A stretch of DNA of 64,000 nt from Proales similis (Eukaryota; Rotifera; Eurotatoria; Ploima; Proalidae): the NCBI GenBank assembly GCA_019059635.1, contig JAGVRJ010000014.1, positions 930,001-994,000 of the forward strand, given 5' to 3'. Both the position numbers and the translations under genes were made by a program. The notes under the pieces are model-generated. The model did not search any database and was not told the origin of the DNA. It was given only the letters and a program-made list of their open reading frames with translations. Below are positions 51,123 to 63,517 of the stretch, one piece after another (the first letter of the stretch is position 1; each line of letters begins with the position of its first letter).

Positions 51123-53239
51123 TTACTCTTCTTTGGCCATCGGCTCTTCGCTCTGAGTCTTTGGTCCACTGGACGGTGCCTCGTTCAAGGTAGACGCCTT
51201 CTTCGAGCCCGACACAATGTCGTCGATTCTTAAGAGGAGAATTGCGGTCTCAATTGCGGTCTTGTAGGTTTGTTGTTTGACTGCCAACGGCTCCCAGATG
51301 CCGTACTGATGCATGTCGACCAAATCTCCGGTGTCGCCGTTCACTCCCCACGCAGCATTGCCTTCCTGAGCGTGTTTGGCTCTCAGCGCAGTCAGCGTTC
51401 GAATAACATTAGCGCCGCAGTTCTGGATCAGAGTGCGCGGAATGACCTCGAATGCACGTGCCAAGGCTCTGAACGGCCACTGGCCGATTCCGGTCACCGA
51501 TTTGGCCTTCTCTTCCAGCAGTCGGGCAATCTCCATTTCGCCTGCACCTCCGCCCGGGATCAAATAGGGATCGAGCATTACGTTGCGAGCCACGTTCATC
51601 GCATCTTGGAAATTGCGGTCCACCTCGTTCAGCACGTCTTTGCTTGCGCCTCTCAACACAATCGTGCACGCCTTTGGGTTTTTGCACTCCTCGATGAACG
51701 TGTAGTATCTAATCGCAGCCATGTGAGTTTGATCATCGAATGTGCGAAATTAGAGTCCCTCTTACTCTTCGCCGATTTTCCTGATCTCGAACAGGCCCGC
51801 CTCGGTGCCGATGTCTTCCTCTCTAATCTCGTCAGTTCGACTCACAATGGTGGCGTTGCAGGCGCTTCGCAATTCAAGCAAAAAACATTTAATACTCGAG
51901 AGGAGCGGGGCTTGAACGCGCTAGGCTTACCGAGCGATTCGGTTGTTGTCCGATTTTCGCACACGTCTGATCGCTGATATGTTGGCCTTGACCAGGTAGT
52001 GCTGGGCAAGGTCTATAAATCATCATCAAAATTTGGTTCAAGTCATATACAGATGGAAAAGGCCTTGCCTGAGATTCCTTTCTCGGTGATCACCAAGTCC
52101 GGCTTGAACTTGATTATGTCCTCGCAAATGCTTTTTATGTACTCTTCCTCGAGTTGAAGAACGCGACTAGTGTGCTAATGAGAGGAGCTACGCGGACAGA
52201 GGGAGACAGGGCTACTCACGCGAAATCGGTTTCTTTGCTGAACTCGAGCGCAGTCTGACTTTCGCCTTTCTTGTACTCGAGGTTGCAGTCGAGCAACAGA
52301 ATGCGCGGGTTCTCAATTCGTCGTCTCATTTTAGGGTGGACAATGTCTTTGTTGATCATGACACCGCGCAGCACGTGCGAGTCCTCCATCGAGCCGCCCG
52401 GTATTTTCTCGATTCGAGCGTACCGCTTTATGTCAATCTCCTTTCGGCCGTTCTCTTCGATTGAAACTGTGGAGACGGCGTCGTAGGCGATCTGACAGGC
52501 CAGGCCCGACCATTTGCTGACGAACTTGGTTCCTATGCAGCTGTTGATGATCTTGAGCACCTCGTTGCGGTTGTTTATGTTGACCGGAATCCTTTTTCTG
52601 TTGATGAAGACTGCGGCCTCGAACTAGACGCGGCCTACTTACGCCACTTTTTCCTTCAGCAGTTTGACCGCCTCCTCAAGCGCTTGCCGGTAGGCGCTGA
52701 TGATCACGGTCGGATGCATTTGCTGGTGAAGAAACTGTTCGGCGACGGCCAATGCTTCGCCTGCCAAGATGATCACGCTTGTGGTGCCATCGCCGACCTC
52801 CTCGTCCTGAGTTCGGCTGATCTCGATCATTGACTTGGCAGCCGGATGTTGCACAGTGATCTCTCGGAGAATGGCGTTGCCGTCGTTGGTCATCACAATG
52901 CCGCCCATCGGGTCCATAAGCATCTTGAAAAGAGGCTCAGTGAAATAGGGCTTCTTCGGTGGTCTATTCAAACTCACTTTGAACATGGCCTTGGGTCCCA
53001 GACACGTTCGGATCACATCAGCGACCGTCTTTGGCGATCAAGTCAGACACGAGCACTGAGCATGTCATGTGGCTAACAGGCTTACCTTGGCCGCTTGGAT
53101 GTTGCCGATCTGGACCTTTTTTCCCTGCTCTCGCTTCGTGTTGGTGCCTTTCAGGTTGGTCAGAATTGAATGCGAAACTGCTCGGCGCTTGCCAATACTC
53201 ACTCAACACCATAACTGGGGCCGCTCCCTGCATCATCAT
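51123..53239 (-). CDS. CCT3: T-complex chaperonin subunit gamma
   Basis: Subunit of the cytosolic CCT/TRiC ring that folds actin and tubulin using ATP. Nine exons join in phase to 555 aa (human 545): 53239-53203, 53147-53086, 53028-52978, 52923-52643, 52591-52220, 52166-52069, 52012-51931, 51864-51766 and 51708-51123. Group II chaperonin signatures are seen in TCLGPKAMFK, MLMDPMGGIVMTNDG, VGDGTTSVIILAGE and PGGGAGEMEIARLLEEK. KKGESQTALEFSKETDF and WGVNGDTGDLVDM are gamma-specific. The intron at 52068-52013 begins AG|GCAAGG and keeps the conserved ISDLAQHYL junction only as a GC-AG intron. All other introns are GT-AG, about 50-65 nt. It is divergent from RAPGEF2. Confidence 0.96.
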
Positions 53240-54663
53240 TTTAGTCTTCGCTTAGTCTAGATTGCAAACGATTCGCCGATTAAACACAAATTCTCTCTTT
53301 TTCTCTCTCTCTCTTTATGGCTCGAGTCAGTGGCCGATTAAAAGCCCTCCGCTCACAAACACACATACACATAGAGCGAGCACAAAGCACGTTGATAGCA
53401 AGTTTCTAAAGCATGTTCGTTTCTAAACGCATATATTCAACACACACACACACAAGCGAGCCGAGAGCGAGTGGATGTTCGGCTCTGTTCGATGTCTGCG
53501 CCGGAGTATGTGAACTCTGCCTAGTAACGGGGTCGACAACAGCCGCGCAAAACTGCCAAGAGCGCAGCAATTCTATCAACAGTCCATGAGATTGATCGAT
53601 CGTGTCCCACTTTCAAACCCAATCAGCCCGATCAGCTATCATCACCGTTTGTTCGAACTTCAACCTCTTTACATAATTCGGTTACGTTCGGCCCGCTTCT
53701 CTGAGCAATTCCAAATCAGCTGCTTTTTTCTCTCCTTTTTTGCCCTGTCCCCATTACAGACCCTATTGTGGAGACCGGCTTTTCATTTTACAGCAAGTTA
53801 CAGTTTGGCTCTGATTGTGGGCAATTGGCATCAATCGATTGAGTTGTCGTCTCGTTGGCCATTCTTTAGCCTGACTGAGACGCTCTTAGAGCCGATCGGT
53901 GGCCAAAAAGCAAAAGAACTTAGGAGAGAAATAAGACGCGGCGGGGCGGCGATGATCGAGCGATGGATGGGCTTAAAGCCAAAGAAAGGCTCATTAACGA
54001 TTGAGAACAGCGCGTCTGCGTTAATTGGCTCCTACTCGTTTCTTAAATTTACTTTTGCACCGAACCTGTTTCGAGATCCGGAGCTGGCTGGCTAGGTGAG
54101 GCGCGCATTATGTTCGTCTAGTTGATGATGATGATGATGATCATGTCGAATCACGTCTATGATGTTGATGTTCAGAGTGAACTGATTGAACATGTTGATG
54201 GTCGCCGAGAGGAGAGGGCGAGTGAAACGGGTAGGGGGCCCAAGAATGCGACCGTCCACTGCAGACGGATCTCGGACGTCTGCCTCGCATGTTCGTCAAA
54301 TAAACTGGCGAGCGTTCAAAGTCTGCATAAGGACTCGCCATGACCGGTGCGCTTCAGGGCCGGCATATTTACGAACGATTACGAGCGTCGACATAGCTTC
54401 GTGCGCGTTCGCGATTAGGCCAGCTCGACAAGGCAGACATAATGCGATGATAGACCAAGGCACTGGTCGAGTACTAGTCAATGAGAGGCCGCTCGTCTAG
54501 GTGGTGAGAGAGGCCAGGAATAAGTGGCCCTTTCTTCTCAGCGTCTAACGGCAGTCGCGCTTTCAACCGCTCTCTGTTCGCTTTTTTACTCTCTCTCTCT
54601 AATTTTTTAGAAGAACTTGCTAAATGCCGCATATCGAGTGAGTTGGACCTAGAGCGGCAAGCA
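53240..54663. promoter_or_regulatory. Divergent region CCT3 / RAPGEF2
   Basis: 1.4 kb between divergent starts, likely containing both promoters. Microsatellites: CT-rich tract near 53293-53315, CA tract near 53440-53453, ATG/GAT repeat near 54124-54142. The 169-codon frame at 53586-54095 resembles nothing known and is probably chance. Confidence 0.4.
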
Positions 54664-57600
54664 ATGGCCTCCTACATCGATCCGTCGTTCAGGCAGAGCC
54701 TTAAGAAGGAGCCGAGCGAGCGGAACTCGCACGTAAGTGACACCGATGCGATCGCTTGCCTTTCAAGTTCAACATGTGGCGATTGATACAAGGATTTGAC
54801 ACTGATAAGCGCCAATCTAAAGAGTCTAGAGGCGCTATCCATGCTTCGCGATTTGAACGCTCGGAATTTATGCAAAACAGTTCGCTACGAGCGGCACGAG
54901 GCAAACGACGTCCTTTACAGGTATGCGGCCACACCTCTTCTTGCTGCAATCTGCATTTCTGATTCAATCGTTCGCCGTCCCGTCTTTGGAATCGGCCGTC
55001 TCTAATTCACAGATCGGGAGACTTGATCACCTGCTGGTTCATTCTGCTCTCTGGCTCGGTGTTTATCGACGGATCCATGTTTCTGCCCCGCTCAGCGTAA
55101 GTGGCATTCTCGATTGGCATTTTAGAGCAGCCCTTTCTCGCCTCTCCTTGTTGTTGTTTCTTTTTTGTCTATCTCGCCCTTCTCTGCGCTCCATTTCGAG
55201 TCGGCATTCACCTCACTTTCCATTCGCCTCATTTACAATAACGCTCTCTGTTTGGTTTAAAGCTTCGGCAAGCGGACGCCCAGCCAGCCGCATCGCATTC
55301 ACGACTGCTTGGTGCTCGAGACCTCTGAGATGTTGGTGATCGACTATCCGACAGCGAGCGAAGAAGACACGTCCATAAGCGAGCCTGCGCGACGACCAGC
55401 CAGCCAAGTGGCCAGCATCAAAGTCACTGATCTGAGACACAGTGCTCCGTACCAATCGAGACAAGGCAGCCACGCCAATACAAAGTCGTCAGGCTCCGAG
55501 ATTACAATCGAACAAGAGAAGCGAATCGTAATATGCAGCTCTTCCAAACTAAACGCAGCAGACAGCCTCAGCACTTTCAAACGCGTGCCGAGTCCGAGCG
55601 GACGACGAGTGGTCGAGATTGTCGACGAGCGACGCTTTGACCACAGTCCGTCAAGCGATCCGGACGAGTCGGTCGGCATTCTGAACGAAGGGCTCGTTCA
55701 AAGTCAGATTGAGATTGACGAGGACGAGGGCCACTTGAACTTGGACGACGAGTTGGACGACGACGACGACCAGGACCACAATGGCGAAGTGGTCGGACAG
55801 TCGATATCCATTCTGGCCAGCAACCGCTCGTTCGCCGCCGCCAAAAAGCACGACGAGTCAAGCGAAAGCAACCAGACAATCAGCAGCGCCAACGAGCAGC
55901 TTCCGACCGATGTGCGACCAACGAACGGGTCTAAACTGCGCTCAAATCGACTTAACGAGTCCTTCTCCTCGTCAATATCATCCAAGTCTTCGTCTCTGGT
56001 CTCTTCCAATCACCAGAATCAGCCAATGCTGAGCAATCTCGATCCATCGTTCGGCACAATCGGCTCGAGCATCAACACAGACGACGAGGTAAGTGTGAGA
56101 GGGCATTTGTTTCAACCGGACGCCCCTCGCTGATCGCAACAGACCCCCCTGACGGGCCGGAGAGACTGGTGATGAACGTCAAAGACGATCTCACAGTTGC
56201 CTTTCTTGCCTTTGTCTCTATTTCGCCTCTATTCTGTCTGAGTCTATGATTGCAATTGAGGAGCGTCTGGTCATTGCCTGTGTTGTTGCTCGCTGCGGCC
56301 AGTACTGACCCAATTTAGCAGAGATCAGTTCAAATGAGCAAAGAGACCGTCAGAGAGATACTGGAGCGAAGCCCGGACGAGCGCAGCGAGGAAGACATCG
56401 ACACTCTCTTCGAGTTTATGCAGTCCTTTCCCGTAAGTGTTGTTTCTTCATTGGATGTCTGGGCCCAATTAGCGGCCTTTGGCTCGCAGGCAGCAACATT
56501 TGCTTTTAATTATATTTCTACTCGGCTGCCATTTACCAACTAGATGCGAGGTCTCTAAGATAAGACAGACGGCGAGATGGCTAGGGAGCGATAGAGCGAG
56601 CCAAAGAGAATAAATGAACAGGAGCGAATTATGAGGCAGACGCGCGCGCCTGCCTTGGGCCACTTTTTACGTTTCATATTCGCCTCTCGCCCGCTCTCTC
56701 CTCTCTTTGGCCCCTTGTTCTTCTGAACGAGTGTTTACACTAGAGGCCTTTAGAACAAGGTCAGCCATGCGGCTTGCAAACACGCTCGAAATTCGATAGG
56801 TCTCACTTGAGGCAGGGATCGAATTTCGCATTTGCCATATTCTGTTGGCCCCACTTTTCTGCTTCAGATCGCGGACGCGCATGCACCTATTTGGTTCCTA
56901 TTGGTGACGACGCCTTCTAACGCTGACCCCGCTGCCAGCTCCTTTTCACTCTCCAATTCACTCAGCTTGCTATCTGTCTCGTTCTCCTCAGCTCTCTATC
57001 AAGAAGAGGATGAACAGAGCAGTTGGAAGAACGAGTAGAGAGGCGAATATTAATACTCTCTATTTCTCGCGCCCTCTGCCTCTCTTTCCGATCCACAATC
57101 CACGATCAATCCTCTCTTTCTTTGACTCTTTAGGCAAATTATCGCCGTCGCTCGTATGAGAGCCGTCGGCGTGGCTTGCTTGTCAGGGCCTATACTACTC
57201 GACGGACGTCACCGAGCACACGCCCAAAAGTTACTAATTTATTAAGCCCCCTCGCCGCATCGCATCATATTCATCTAATCTCATGCAAGCTAAGCCAAAC
57301 CTTAAATGTTTCCGTCGGCAACCAAATGAATGCAATTCGGCGTTAATCTCACTCGTTCGCTTTCTTTTCCGTCTATCGCTCTGCCCGTTCGATCGTCGCG
57401 ATCTCACCCACTCACCTCCGACTGGACTCTTTTCTTGCATCGGGCTCATTGTCTCTTGGCCGCTATTCTTTTCTCTTGACTTTGTTGTTTTTGTTTTTTT
57501 CTCAGAGCCACTTTGCTTAAATGACCGGCTAATATGCTCATCTCGCTTTAATTGTAGGCATTCAGCAACTTGACCAAACCGATCATTCGCGAGCTATGCT

Positions 57601-60600
57601 CTTGTATGGTGATCGGCGTCGTAGACAAAGCTGAGACGATCGTGTTGGAGCACAACGAAAAACTCGACTCTTGGGCGGTCGTTTTGAACGGACACGTCGA
57701 GACCATATTGCCCGATTGCACAGTAAAGTCCTACCATGTCGGCGACCAGTAAGTTTCCCTGGCTGTTTGACAACGCTCGTCCACCTCTCTGTCCCTCTCT
57801 CTTTCTCTCTCTCTCTCTCTCACTCTTTCTCCGGAGCGTACACGTCTCCTCTCTTTAGCTTTCGTACTCGCTCGTTCTTAATCTTGAATTTCTTGATCTT
57901 GATTACTCTTGAATTTCTAAACACAAAGCACAGCAAATATTCTAATCTGATTTTGTAAAACAAAATAAGCTTTGGCGTAGAAGCGACGCCCGACGAAGTC
58001 TTGCATCAAGGAGTTATGCGCACCAAATGCGACGATTGTCAGTTCATGCTCGTAAAGCAAAAAGATTACTTCAAAATCCTGAACCAGGTTAGAGAAACAC
58101 GATGGAGCGCACTAGTCTCTCATTCTAAATTTGACTTGAACAAAGGGCAAAGAGAACACACGCTCCTACTACGAAGAGGGCAGGCTGGTGATGGTCACAG
58201 AGCGACGCGCACTCGGCCAAGACCGCACCGGCGAGGTGCTGATTCGGGCCACGGGCGACAAGCTGATCGAACATTTGATCCGGGAAGACGCGAGCTCCAT
58301 TCTCGACCCGACGTTTGTTCAGGACTTTTTATTGACCTATCGGGTGTTTGTGGACGATGCAAGTCGAATTACGCGCAGACTGCTCGCCTGGTTCGAGCGC
58401 GACGAGCACAAGAACAAGGTCTATCGGATCACGCTCGAATGGGTCACAAACCATTTCAACGATTTCGAATCGAACCGGGCACTGTTCGACTTTGTCGAAC
58501 GTTTCCAGCAAATGCTCAGCGCCGAAGACATGCACGAGCAGCTGCGTGTGCTTACCTTGGCCTTGTCGACCAAGTCGAAAGCGCGCACCGTAACGGTCAC
58601 TCGCTCCAAACGCGACGATCCGCTCCTGTTTCGTATCCAGGGCGGCTGGGAGAAGAACTACGGCATATTCGTGTCGAGCGTAGAAGAGCGAGCGGCCGAG
58701 CTCGGCATCAGACGCGGCGATCAAATTGTCAGCGTCAACGGCCACTCGTTTCAGCACGTGACTCTGGACGAGGCGCACGAGAAGCTGAAATGGTTCACGC
58801 ACGCGAGCATCTCGCTCAAATACAATCCGGTCGGTTTCAACGAGGTCCAGCAGCATCCGGACAAATCGCCGCACCGAAACAAGAAGAACCTGAACAACCA
58901 GAACAGCGCCTATCTTATCGAGTATCTCAAACAGCAGCAAAACATTCGACAGAGCACCAACGACATGAGCGAGTCGATCAGGTCGAGCAGCTCGTCGTCG
59001 CCGCTCACCGCATCGCCCTCGAGCAGTTCGATTGTGTCGCAGTTGAACAACTCGGCCACGGGGCCAAGCTTAGGCAAGAAATCGATCGGCTCCATGCCTC
59101 CGCTGCCGCCCAGCAGCCAGTCCATGCTCACGCCTCGAAACAAGTCGCGCGACAAGTTCAAGTTCTTGCCGCACGCAGCTGCCGCCGCCGCTGGCAAAGA
59201 CCATCAGTCGGGCAACACGAATCATCTGAAAAAGATTTTGAATCGATTCAATAGAAAATCGCATTCAAAAGAGCTCGAGTCGCTTCATCCGACCGACTCG
59301 TCGGCGCCATCACTCAAGTCAATTACGCGCTCGCCGTCGCCTTCGTTTTTCGCTCAAAACCAGCACAATCAGCATCTGCAGCAGCAGCAGCAGCAGCAGA
59401 ACACAAGCGACTACTCGTCCACGCTAAGCCGACACAGCAGCTACACCAATCTGGAGCCGCATCACGGCCAACAGGACTCGTCCAGCTTCATGTCGGCCTC
59501 GTTTGCCAAACTGAACGTGCAGGACACGCAGAACTTTGTGGGCGAACATGTGCTCAAGATATTCAAGAGCGACACGGCGTTCAAGTACTTGCTGGTGCAC
59601 AAAGAGACCACGGCCAAACAGGTGGTGATGCTCGCCCTGAACGAGTTCGGAATAAACGACGAGCTGGGCAGCAACGCCTACTCTCTGTGCGAAGTGAGCG
59701 TCGACCAGGACCGGCTCATAAAGCAAAAGCGTCTGCCCGATCAAATAAACAACCTGGCCGAACGGCTGAGCCTGAACGCGCGCTACTATCTGAAGAACAA
59801 CACCTCGTCCGAGCAGTTCCTCAGCGACTCGGCCAGCGTGGACGAGCTGCTCAAGGACGCGAACAATTCGTTTCTCCAGCTCGACCCGCTTGAGTTGGCC
59901 GCCCAGCTCACCTTGCGCGACTACTGCATGTTCAAGCCGATCGAGTCGAGCGAGTTTGTCGACGCCCTGTTTCAGAAGAAGAAGGCCGCCAACGCCGCTG
60001 TCGCCAGCCGGTCGAGTCACACGCATCTAGACGAGTTCGACGCCCTCTGCAACGACGAAATGTTCTGGGTGATAAACGAAATACTGCGCGAGTCGAACGT
60101 GCACCAGCGCGGCCGCATCATAAAACACTTCATTCAAATAGCGCACGTGTGCCGCGAGTGCAAGAACTTCAACACGCAGTTCGCCATCACCAGAGGCCTC
60201 GACCACTGTTCAATTACGCGCCTGAAGCAAACGTGGGAGAAGCTGGGCGCCAAGTCGAGCAAATACAAGAAGCTGTTGCAAGAGTTGAACTCGCTGTTCA
60301 GTCCGTCGTTCAACATGAATCAGTATCGAACATTCATCAAGCGCGACCCAGTACAGCCGCCCATAATTCCGCTCTTTCCCATCTGCCGCAAAGACTTGTT
60401 TCAGATCAAGGACGTCGGCGACACGATCGTAGACGGTCTGGTCAATTTTGAGAAGATGCGCACGCTGGCCAAGGAGATTCGCTCGATCGTGCAAATGACC
60501 TCTTGCTCGTACGATCTCACTCAGTTGATGGACGTGCCGACCACGCACTCGGTCATATTCAGCATGATCGGCTGCACCAATCAGAGCCTGGTTGAGTACC

Positions 60601-61496
60601 GCAACGCCTACCAGGTGCCCAAGCTCAACCTGCGCGTCGATCACATGAAGAAAATGTACGACCAGGCGGTGATGGTGCGCAAAGTGCGCCACTACCTGAA
60701 CAACATGGCCAAGAACATCGAGCGAAACGAGGAGCGCCTGCGACTCATCTCGTCGACACTCGAGGACTCGAGCTCGGCTCACACCATCAAGCGGCGACTG
60801 TCGCCGGCCAGCTCGCTGGGCGGCAGCATGTCCAGCATCGGTGCTTTTAACCAGCACAACACATCTAGCAGCTCGTCACTGGCCCAGAACGCGTCGCAAG
60901 TGAACCACGCGTCACTGTTCGGTGCGCATTCGCCCGAAGCCTATCGCAAGCTGCTCTCGCTCTCCGAGAACAACAAAGTCAAGTCGGTGAAGAGCTCGAC
61001 CTCCTCGTCTGCGGTGCCCCTGGCCCACTACAGCCGGCCGTTCTCCAACAGCTCCTCGACCAACTCGAGTCTGTCTGTGTCGCAGAGCAAGGCCGGCCTC
61101 AACGCCTCGCCCATATCGCCGCATTCGAAAAGTCGCACGGTTGGCACTTCAGGCTCCCTGAGCAATCAGAATCTGAACGGCGAAGCGGGCTCGATCAGAG
61201 GCTATCGAAAGGCGAGCGCAGTCGAGACGCGTTCCGTTCCTCACTCCGTCTCTGCCATTCACATCTGCCACAACCATCATGCGAATGCGGCCGGTGTCCA
61301 CCAGACTGAACTGGACTCGGGACGCGCAAGCATGGCCAGCAACGTGGATCAAGAGCACAGCTCGCCGGCGTTCGCAGCTCGCAACCAAAGATCCGACAAG
61401 AGTGAGATGAGCCTCAAGCAGCCGGTCAAATCTGACCAAATAAAGAAGACGAACAAAACAAACGAGAATGACGACGATCAGATATCGGCCGTTTAA
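54664..61496 (+). CDS. RAPGEF2: PDZ-GEF, Rap guanine-nucleotide exchange factor
   Basis: Membrane-associated activator of Rap GTPases controlling adhesion and polarity (Drosophila Dizzy, human RAPGEF2/6). Eight exons join in phase to 1,626 aa: 54664-54732, 54793-54920, 55013-55096, 55263-56088, 56319-56432, 57558-57748, 57970-58087 and 58146-61496. MASYIDPSFRQ matches the family start. Domains in order: a first cyclic-nucleotide-like module (about 40-120), an acidic insert, a second one (about 380-505), REM/RasGEF-N (about 530-640, DPTFVQDFLLTYRVF), PDZ (about 655-735, NYGIFVSSVEERAAELGIRR), RA (about 965-1065), catalytic RasGEF (about 1088-1340, AHVCRECKNFNTQFAI), then a Ser-rich tail with a final PDZ ligand ISAV. 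A poly-Gln run lies near 59380-59400. Intron 5 is 1,125 nt, the longest in the window; no gene is seen inside it. Confidence 0.96.
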
Positions 61497-62429
61497 CGAC
61501 CGTTCTTTTACAACATCTTGAGACAAGGACTTAGTCGCCGCTTGGCCCGAGTCAACAGAAGCGTCTCCCGCTCTCTCCTGAATGAAACGAGCCTTATTCT
61601 ATGGGTCTCTTATTTAAATGAGACTGCCTTACGACTACGGCCTCTCTTTAGCTACTGCCTTGATTCTTTTTTTTTATCTCATTCTGTGAATGTAAATAGG
61701 CGACTTTTGCAACATTGAGAATTAGACTTTGGCGGTATCGCTGCAAAGCCGTCTTGAGCTGCATTTTGTGAAATTAGGCGCTCTACTTTTCTTCTGTCGA
61801 TCTGCCGTCTTAATCTGGCTCTCGATTCTCTTTCTCATTATTCGCTGATCAGCTGCAATCAGGCCAGGCTGCCTTAGTTTCGCTTGCTCTTCTTGCTCTT
61901 TTACTTCCTCGACTTTTATTTTGCTCTTATTTATGCAGACTAGATTCAGCGTCCAGACAATTACTAATTTGCTTGCGCTCATCGCAGCTTTTCGGCCTCT
62001 GGCACACGAGAGAACGAGCCAGCGAGCCACGAACAAACAGCTTATTTTATGAACTTGACCAGAATAAATCACGTGAAAAAGAGAAGAATTTTCCAGTTCA
62101 AGTTTTTTTTTTCTTGTCTTCAAAGCAGCTGGACTGGAGCACCGCTCAATGAGTACCGCTCGATGAACGAATTAATCACTGCTCTAATCGGTCGCACGCG
62201 CTCTCCTCTCTCCTCCATACACTTGACACTATAGTGTAATGAGATGAATACGAAGCGAACGAGTGAACGCAAATTTTATTTCGACATTCCACATAATCAT
62301 ACATTCAAGGGGATCAGGAGCAAGAAAAAGGAGGAGCCGTCGTCGTCGTTGCTGAAGCTATTGAATCATTCTACACGGCTCTTTCTCTTACTCACTTGTG
62401 CCTGAGACTTGAGTTTGGCCCATCACGCA
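61497..62429. other. Intergenic RAPGEF2 to CHMP2B
   Basis: No gene supported in these 933 bp. It should hold the RAPGEF2 3' end and the CHMP2B promoter. A clear AATAAA on the plus strand is at about 62063-62068. T-rich tracts occur near 61670 and 62104. Confidence 0.45.
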
Positions 62430-63517
62430 ATGGATCGCATTGGCAAAATGTTTGGCAAAAAGGACATGAAAGGTTTGGGCTAATTGGGCATAGACTGCTC
62501 GTCAAAGTGAATCCTTTCGATTAGAGGAGATGAAGACGCAGAATCGAGTGCTGAGGGGCGCCCAGAGAGACATAGATCGAGACAAGAACCAGCTGGAGCG
62601 AGAGAAAAAGCGACTAGTGAGTACTGGACGTCGAACAATTCTTGCCCGCCTCTCATAGTTACTGACTTGAAGGAGCTGGAAATAAAAAAAATGGCCAAGC
62701 AAGGCAATAAACAGGCCGGTTACATTCATTTCTTATTCATTTAGCAAGCAGCAATTGATTGAATTTGTGCGTAGACAGGCCTGCGTGGTGCTGGCCAAGC
62801 AGCTTGTTCAGCTCAGAAAGCAAGAGACTCGCCTGATTTCGGCTTCGTCTCAAATCTCCGGCGTCAAGAACCATTCCCAAGTGAGTCGAGCTCTGTCTCT
62901 ACCTTCGTTTCTCTGGTCTTCTTCTTCGTCTCTCTTTTCGTCATACCATCTAATGTCTGCTGAAAGGTGATGGCCTCCAACATGAAATTGGGCGAAGCGA
63001 TGAAAGCGACCACTGGAGTAGGCGCAGCTCTCTCTCTCTCTCTCAGCTCTAGTCAATTCTCAAGAGAGATTCTTCATCCAAGACAATGGCTCAAATGAAC
63101 AAAATGCAGGACCCGGCCAAAACGGCGGCGATCATGCGCGAGTTTGAGAAGCAGAACATGCAAATGGACATGACAGACGAGATGAGTATGAAGCGATAGA
63201 CTGATAAAAGACTCGCACGGGGCTGACTAACTCATTAAAACAGTAAACGAGACATTGGACGGAGTGCTGGAAGGAAGCGACGACGAAGCGCAGAGTGACG
63301 CAATTGTCAATCAAGTTCTGGACGAGATCGGCATTGAGATTTCAGGAAAAGTAAGCGTAAAACTCGCAATTTGTTCGATGCGCAAATACCAACCAACGCA
63401 AAACAGATGGCGAACGCGCCCACCCCGGCCAGAGCAGGCGTTGGCTCTCGGGCTGCCGCAGAGGACGATGTGAGCGATGCGGAAATTCGCGAGCTGCTCG
63501 CCAAACTTGCCTCCTAG
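62430..63517 (+). CDS. CHMP2B: ESCRT-III subunit CHMP2B
   Basis: Charged multivesicular body protein (Vps2 class) that polymerises on endosomal membranes and recruits VPS4. Eight exons join in phase to 216 aa (human CHMP2B 213): 62430-62472, 62525-62616, 62673-62714, 62779-62880, 62967-63017, 63083-63185, 63244-63350 and 63407-63517. Helices 1-2 include VLRGAQRDIDRDKNQLERE and LELEIKKMAKQGNK. The C-terminal half carries VNQVLDEIGIEISGK, which separates CHMP2B from CHMP2A, and a final MIM1-like SDAEIRELLAKLAS. Intron 3 (62715-62778) can only be spliced in frame as GC-AG, between two CAGGCC repeats. AATAAA near 63659. Confidence 0.94.

Noticed and set aside
53586-54095. 169-codon open frame between CCT3 and RAPGEF2
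   Set aside because: No domain, signal or family resemblance; it sits in a divergent promoter region.
58001-59254. 417-codon open frame overlapping RAPGEF2 in another frame
   Set aside because: It is an Arg/Gln-rich shadow of RAPGEF2 exon 8, whose own frame matches the family throughout.
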